Under the pieces are notes generated by a model. It made no database searches. It was not told the DNA's origin and worked only from the letters and a program-made list of their open reading frames with translations. A program made the translations under genes and the position numbers. DNA of 64,000 bases from Torreya grandis (Eukaryota > Streptophyta > Pinopsida > Cupressales > Taxaceae), in assembly GCA_037957365.1 (NCBI GenBank), contig JARHVA010000223.1:1869501-1933500 (forward strand), read 5' to 3'. This document shows positions 58,348-64,000 of this stretch, one piece after another (position 1 is the first letter of the stretch; the number at the start of each line of letters is the position of its first letter).

Positions 58348-59722
58348 TGATGTCCCCATTTCCACATCAGGTATGAACATGTATTGAATACCTTTAGTCT
58401 ACTTCCCCATATACTAAAGGATTCCTTTTTGGGTTGTATTTTATTAGTTAATTATTAATTGCCAAATAGTGATTTTTATCATTTACTCATATAAGGCAAT
58501 TATTAATTGATTAATAAAATATTTTATAAAAAGTAGTTTTTACCACTAAAGTATTTAATTAAAATAATTATTAAATTATTACCTAAAATTAATTTTAATT
58601 ACTATTTATTATTAATGTAATTAATTTAATATTATATTTAGAAAAGAGGAATGTCATCTTGGGAGTTAAGCAAAGAAAATAAAAAGATATCCTAAAAGTT
58701 GGAAAGAGAGGGTTATGAGTATTTTACCTTCCTAAGGTGGTTTTCCCCCCTTTGGAAGGTATAAATAATAGGTGAAGATCTTAATTTAAGAAATGCTGAA
58801 AATTGATATTGTTTCTTCATGCTTGAAAAAAATCTTGGGATGTATGCCCAATAAGTGTTTGCAGATTTGGAGCTAATTATTATATAAAAGGTGTCTTTTG
58901 ATACCACCTATTTCTAAGGTGGATTTGTTAATTTCTCTAGAGTGGGGCAATTTTATTTATGTGCTTATTGAGAGTGTTTGGTGGATAATTTGATATCCAA
59001 ATTGAGCATAATAATTTTGATTATTATTTACATTAATTTTACAAGTGAGGTGACTTGGTTTGGAGGCTTTTGGGAGTGTTTTAAGATCCTTTTTCGGTCT
59101 AATTGATAAATTTAATAGTATATAATTTATTAATAATTTTCCTAAATATTAGCATTGATTTTTATGAATATTTGATGAAGTTTTGAGGCTCTAACTTGTT
59201 ATGATATTAAATAATAATTTATATAATTATTATTTAATTTATTGGCAGGGTTTCATCATCAAATTGACTTGTGAAAGATGGGATTTTGTCTAACTTTGGA
59301 TACCCTAGGGGATCATTGGAATTTTTCCCTTATTTTTGGCATATGTGGCATGTTGTTGGCAAAGGTTTGAAGTAAAAATTAAGAAAGGAATAGCAATTGT
59401 ATTTTATATAAAAATTATATTTTTTTAGCTATCATAAAATAGCAATTGATCCTCAAAATTTATAAAAAAGGGTAAATATTTTCCATTTTCAATTTGTTTC
59501 TCATATTTGCAAGTATTAAGGTGAATTTTGGATGATTTTCTTGCTGTAAATTGTCTACACATCTATTGCATATTGGCACCTAGGGTTTATTTGGATTTGT
59601 TAAGGGTTTTGGATCATTTCTTGCATGCTAGGGTTTGCTAATTTTTAATTTCAAAAATTCTTAATTTTATGGATTTTAGGGAATCCCTTTTTGGTTAAAT
59701 CATCCCATTTGGGGACATTATA
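58348..59722 (+). repeat. Chromovirus 5' LTR, 1,375 bp
   Basis: Starts TGATGTCCCCATTTCC and ends GGGGACATTATA (CA end mutated to TA). Aligns to 63,052-64,000 from its first base. Confidence 0.9.
58760..58767 (+). promoter_or_regulatory. TATA box of the chromovirus 5' LTR
   Basis: TATAAATA about 412 bases into the LTR. In the 3' LTR the same place reads TACAAATA (63,463-63,470), a T-to-C or reverse change. Confidence 0.6.
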
Positions 59723-59736
59723 GTTGTATCAAATCA
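59723..59736 (+). other. Chromovirus primer-binding site, degenerate
   Basis: GTTGTATCAAATCA, clearly derived from the TTGGTATCAGAGC site for initiator tRNA-Met. Confidence 0.75.
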
Positions 59737-59879
59737 CCAATCTTGTCTACCTATGATTTTGGTTGTTGGATGCAAGTAGGTAAAGAGATCTTATATTATC
59801 AAAGAAAATAAAAGACTATAGAAGATCAAGAGCCTAAGGGGTTATCTTAAGAGTAGGTTAATATTTTATAGGTCTTGAT

Positions 59880-61060
59880 CAAAGAAATCCAAAATGATCT
59901 TCAACATACTTTGGGTATGTAATTTAAAACTATGTTGGAGGCTATTATAACTCCAAGCAAGGACCACCCCTTCAATAGAGAAGGAAATTTGAGTGATAAT
60001 GAGAGAGTTTTTGTTAAACCCCCTCATAAATTCTTCAAGGCTACTTTTTTGTAGAGAGAACTAGTAGTAGAGATGAAGACACAAAGGGATGATCTATTTG
60101 ATATTCATCAACAAGAGTATACAGCCTTAATCTTTGCCACACAAGCATTTTTATCTTTTTGTGACTATTGTGAGATGAAGGGATCAAAACCAAGGGTTCC
60201 TTACATGAAACCCCAAGAGATTTACAACAAAGGTTGGGTAATATTTCTCTCTATTTTTGATGGTACTGATAAACTTCCTATAAGATCATGGTTGCAAAAA
60301 TTGGAGACATATTTATCACATAACCCCATATTTGAGGATGAGGCTCTAAAGTTTGTTACCCTACATTTGGAGGGTATTTCTCATGAGTGATGGTTTCATG
60401 GCTTAATCACACAAGGCCACAGATCCATTGCTACCTTGGAAGAGTTTGGTAAGAGGATCGTGGAGAGATTTGATAGCAGAGATCTATAAATACCTTTTGT
60501 GAGTTGGCACAACTCAATCAAAATCATGATGTTAAAAGGTATGTTGTTGATTTTTAAAAGGTTTTAGTTATGATATATTATATGTTAATGAGAGGAGGTT
60601 GGTTGTTTTGTTTGTTGAAGGTTTGATTGAACCTTTGAGGGGTTTGGTTAAGGATTTTAACCCTATTTATTTACAAGATTATATCACTAAGGTTTTATAT
60701 TTAGAATGTTCAACATACAAAGGGCCATGAATGGCCAAGAAGGAAACCAATGGTAACTACCTATTCTCTACCCAAAGGGATAAATACAAGACAGCCAAGG
60801 TTTGATTTTAGTGGATAACCAAGGGCACAAAGTTGGAAGCCTAGGGCACCACCCAATAAGAAACATAAGAATCCTTATACACCATATGTACCACCTCATA
60901 GATCACTTCCCTATAGCATAAATATGAAGGATGGTAGAGATGAGTTGATAAGCAAAGGGTTTTGTTTCACTTGCAAGAATTCATGGACCAAAATCCATCA
61001 TTTCATGGGAAAAGGACATGTCCACTACATCAAGGTAATTGATGATGATTCAAATTTTGA
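59880..61060 (+). pseudogene. gag: Chromovirus Gag with zinc knuckle
   Basis: The open piece at 60,073-60,390 has FDGTDKLPIRSWLQKLETYL and LKFVTLHLEGISHE, then after a stop WFHGLITQGHRSIATLEEFG and RIVERFDSRD: a normal chromovirus capsid. The frame then shifts; LFVEGLIEPLRGLVKDFNP and LQDYITKVLYLEC follow. The knuckle at 60,945-61,015 reads GFCFTCKNSWTKIHHFMGKG, a C-x2-C-x5-H type in which the last Cys is Phe. At least one frameshift and several stops. Confidence 0.8.
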
Positions 61061-61189
61061 TATTGTTGATACTAATGATGAACAGAATGACAATGTTGTT
61101 GATGAGCATGTCCATGAGGAGGACACACAAGATATGGGCAACACTCTTGCTACTCTTTCAAGAGCACCAAAGTACTATCCTTTCTAGGT

Positions 61190-61560
61190 AGGAGGGACTT
61201 TGAAGGAGAACAAGGTAACCATCTTGATTTATAGTGGGGATACTCACAATTTTATTGGTAAAAATTTAGTGTCTAAGTTTGATTTGATTATGGAAGACTT
61301 CAAGGGTTTCAAGGTAATAATAGCATATGGATTTTCTCTTCCTTCCACCAAAAAAATCACCAAGTTTACCATTACATTAGGGGAGTATGAGGTATGTTAT
61401 TATTTATATGTAATTGACATAGGAGATATGGATCTTATTCTTGGGGTCTAATGGTTGCATTCATTAAGGAAATTTACCCTCAATTATAAAAGTTTGATGC
61501 TCAAATTCAAGGTGGGTGACAAAGAGGTAACACTTCAAGGTATGATCAAAGGTTCACCTC
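61190..61560 (+). pseudogene. Chromovirus aspartic protease
   Basis: VTILIYSGDTHNFIGKNLVS: the family D-S-G-A-T-H-N-F becomes Y-S-G-D-T-H-N-F, so the catalytic Asp is lost. It continues with YVIDIGDMDLILGV and, past a TAG, WLHSLRKFTLNYKSLMLKF. Same frame as the knuckle. Confidence 0.82.
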
Positions 61561-61689
61561 AAATTTCTTTTATGTTCAATAAGGCTTTATAAGAAGATGA
61601 AAAAATATGTTCTATGTCTTTTATAATAGGAGATTGGAAAAAGTTAATTATCTTAGAATATGTTAAAAATTAGTTTACTAATAACTTGC
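61561..61689 (+). other. Deletion point of the chromovirus RT-RNase H
   Basis: Right after the protease end (GSPQISFMFNKAL) the reading moves within about 130 bases to the lead-in of the integrase zinc domain (LLEEVIVDDKFKVLDGIIFY). No RT motif lies between. Confidence 0.7.
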
Positions 61690-62700
61690 TTGAAGAGGTG
61701 ATTGTTGATGATAAATTCAAAGTTTTGGATGGAATTATATTCTATGAATAAAGGGTATATTTGGTACCTAGATCTAAGGTAAAGCACATGATTTTGAGGG
61801 TTTACCGTGACACTCCTTTGGCTAGACATCAAGGGTACTTTAAGACCTACAAACTTGTGAGGGAGAGGTTTTATTAGAAGGTCTTAAAGAAGGAGGTTAT
61901 CAAGTACATGTAAAAATGTTTTGTATGTCAAAAAAATAAAAGTGAGCATGAATTTTCATCATGTCTCTTGCATCCCCTTCCCATTCCTTCACAAAAAAGG
62001 GAGAGTATCTATATGGATTTAATTACCAGATTGCCTATGGTTAAAGGTAAAAATTGTTTATATGTTGTGGTTGGTAGACTTACAAATTTTTCTCATTTTT
62101 ATCCAATTTCAGCCAAGTACAATGTTCATATGGTTGTTGATGTATTTTTTAGAGATGTTTTCAAATTGCACAGGTTTCTCAAAAACATTATTAGTGGTAA
62201 GGACATCATATTCATGAGTATATTTTAGTAAGAACTCTTTAAATTGGTAGGTACTAAACTCACTCTTAGTACTAGTTATCATCCACAAACCGATGGACAA
62301 ACAAAAATTGTGAATAAATGGTTGGAAGGATATTTGAGGAACTATGTTTCAAGGTAGTAATCAACATGGATAAAATGGTTACATATGGCTGAGCATTGTT
62401 ATAACATAACCTTTCACATTTCTATAGGTATGACTCATGATGTTATTTCCTTCATTGATTTGGTGATGATATATAGTAGAGTACCTAGGGAAAAGGATGT
62501 GGTATAATATATTTATGACATCATAAGAACACTAAAAGAGAACCTAAAACATGACCAAAATTAGTAGAAATTATATGCAGATCAACATAGAATGGAGAGG
62601 TCATTTGAGGTAGCAGATTGGGTCTTTTTGAGATTATAACCCTATAATCAATCTTCCCTCAAAAAAAGTGGTTCAAAAATTTTGAAAACACGTTTTTATG
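61690..62700 (+). pseudogene. Chromovirus integrase
   Basis: Zinc domain: MILRVYRDTPLARHQGYFKT...CFVCQKNK, with the first His replaced by Tyr. Core: IYMDLITRLP keeps the first Asp; the second site reads IISGKDIIF where the family has SDRD, so that Asp is Gly; the third reads [20 protein letters not shown] where Glu has become Lys. Thus two of three catalytic residues are gone. The C-terminal part (WVFLRL, KTRFYGTYKVRNKVGEVAYD) is present with stops. Confidence 0.83.
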
Positions 62701-63080
62701 GGACATATAAGGTGAGGAACAAGGTGGGAGAAGTAGCATATGATTTGGAGCTTCCAAAAAATGGTAAGATTCACAATGTGTTCCATGTTTCTTGTCTCAA
62801 AAAGGTTCTTGGGTAGCATACTATAATTTCTTTAAAGTTTCTCCCATTAAATGAAGAAGGTAAAATAATATTGATTCCAAAATTCATAATTGAGTTTTGT
62901 GAGAAGAAGATAAGGAACCGTAGCATTAAAGAATATTTGATTAGATGGAAGGAGTTGCCACTTGAGGATGACACTTGGGAAAAAGAGGTAATTTTGGAGC
63001 ATCCAGGTTTGCAATTGCCTGAGGGCAAGCAATTGTGGGAAGGAAGGACTATGATGTCCCCATTTCCACATTATGTATGA
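62701..63080 (+). pseudogene. Chromodomain at the integrase C-terminus
   Basis: IHNVFHVSCLKKVLG precedes the chromodomain: IIEFCEKKIRNRSIKEYLIR, WKELPLEDDTWEKE, ILEHPGLQL. This is the typical chromovirus domain that guides insertion toward heterochromatin by histone-mark reading. The frame is open from 62,871 through the polypurine tract and 29 bases into the LTR. Confidence 0.85.
63035..63051 (+). other. Chromovirus polypurine tract
   Basis: GTGGGAAGGAAGGACTA directly before the 3' LTR start, overlapping the end of the chromodomain frame. Confidence 0.75.
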
Positions 63081-64000
63081 GCAGGTACTAAATACATTTA
63101 GTCTACTTCCCCATAGACTAAAAGATTCCTTTTGGGATTGTATATTATTAGTTAATTATTAATTGCCAAATAGTGATTTTTATCATTTGCTCATATAAGG
63201 TAATTATTAGTTGATTAATAGAATATTTTATAAAAAGTGGTTTTTACCACTAAAGTATTTAATTGAAATAATTATTAAATTATTACTTAAAAGTAATTTT
63301 AATTACTATTTATTATTAAGGTAATTAATTTAATATTATATTTAAAAAAGAGGAATGACAGCTTGGGATTTAAGCAAAGAAAATAAAAAGATATCCGTAA
63401 AGTTGACAAGAGAGGGTTATGAGGTATTTTACCTCCTCAAAGTGATTCACCCCCTTTGGAAGGTACAAATACAAGGCGAAGATCTCAATTGAATACATGC
63501 TGAAAATAGATAATATTTTTGCATGCTTGCAGAAAATATTGGGATATATGCCCAATAAGTGTTTACAGATTTGGAGTTGATTATTATACAAAAGGTGTCT
63601 TTTGATGCCACCTATTGCTAAGGCAGATTTGTTACTTTCCCTAGAGTGTGGTGATTTGCTTTGTGTGCTTATTGAGAGGATTTGGTGGACAATTTGATTT
63701 CTAACTTGAGCATAATAATTTTGATTATTATTTACTTTAATTTTTCAAGTGGGGTGACTTGGTTTGGAGCTTCTTGGGAGTGTTTTGAGGTCCTTTTTGG
63801 GGTCTAATTGATAAATTTAATATTTTAGAATTTATTAATAATTTTCTTGAATATTGGCATTGGGTTTTGTGGCAGATTTGATGAAGTTTTGATTCTCTAA
63901 CTTGCTATGATATTAAATAATAATTTCCAAAATTATTATTTAATTTATTGATAGGGTTTCATGATTAAATTAACTTGTGAAAGGTGTAATTTTTTCTAAT
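63052..64000 (+). repeat. Chromovirus 3' LTR, partial
   Basis: First 949 bases of a second LTR, matching 58,348 onward with substitutions and small indels; cut by the window end. Confidence 0.9.

Larger units (their letters stand above)
58348..64000 (+). mobile_element. Chromovirus (Ty3/gypsy) lacking reverse transcriptase, runs off the right edge
   Basis: Plus-strand element: 1,375-bp LTR, degenerate initiator tRNA-Met PBS, Gag, protease, integrase, chromodomain, polypurine tract and a 3' LTR cut by the window end. The internal region is only 3.3 kb because the whole RT-RNase H segment between protease and integrase (normally about 1.5 kb) is absent. Family call rests on the Gag, the CFTC-H knuckle and the chromodomain. 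Confidence 0.85.

Overview
This is AT-rich nuclear DNA of a land plant with a large, repeat-filled genome, quite possibly a gymnosperm (the clade is inference). I found no intact host gene, tRNA, rRNA or CRISPR array. Almost everything recognisable is retrotransposon: Ty3/gypsy of the Tat type and a chromovirus, one Ty1/copia element, and a plant L1-type LINE, nested in one another and worn by C-to-T decay.

Layout. 1-5,010: minus-strand gypsy element leaving the window on the left (protease, Gag, PBS, candidate LTR). 5,011-14,880: heavily decayed DNA with a plus-strand Gag knuckle near 7.5-7.8 kb, small tandem repeats, and a minus-strand gene for a plant mobile domain (PMD) protein with a recognisable first exon. 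14,885-42,447: an old minus-strand gypsy element (Gag and protease only recognised) whose LTRs lie at 14.9-15.9 and 41.5-42.4 kb. Its protease gene is split by a 20.4-kb Tat element at 18,719-39,157. That element has a nearly continuous gag-pro-RT-RNaseH-second RNaseH-integrase frame on the minus strand, an antisense PMD gene on the plus strand, one LTR at its 5' end and three tandem LTRs at its 3' end. 43.9-55.2 kb: a minus-strand LINE (ORF1, endonuclease, RT, zinc-binding domain) split inside its endonuclease by a complete copia element at 47,952-53,645 with two 702-bp LTRs. 56.5-56.7 kb: an RNase H scrap. 58,348 to the right edge: a plus-strand chromovirus with Gag, protease, integrase and chromodomain but no reverse transcriptase.

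The most unusual signal is a CpG-rich 12-bp palindrome (ACCGACGTCGGT) and its decayed variants. It is clustered in every LTR of the Tat element, in its leader and beside and inside the proposed intron of its antisense PMD gene, and also in both LTRs and the integrase-RT linker of the unrelated copia element. I did not notice it in the other elements. Each half is a DRE/CRT core (RCCGAC) and the centre is an ACGT core. Other points of interest are the three-LTR tandem array, a matching exon-1/splice-donor arrangement in two separate PMD genes, and stop codons that nearly all look like deamination products.
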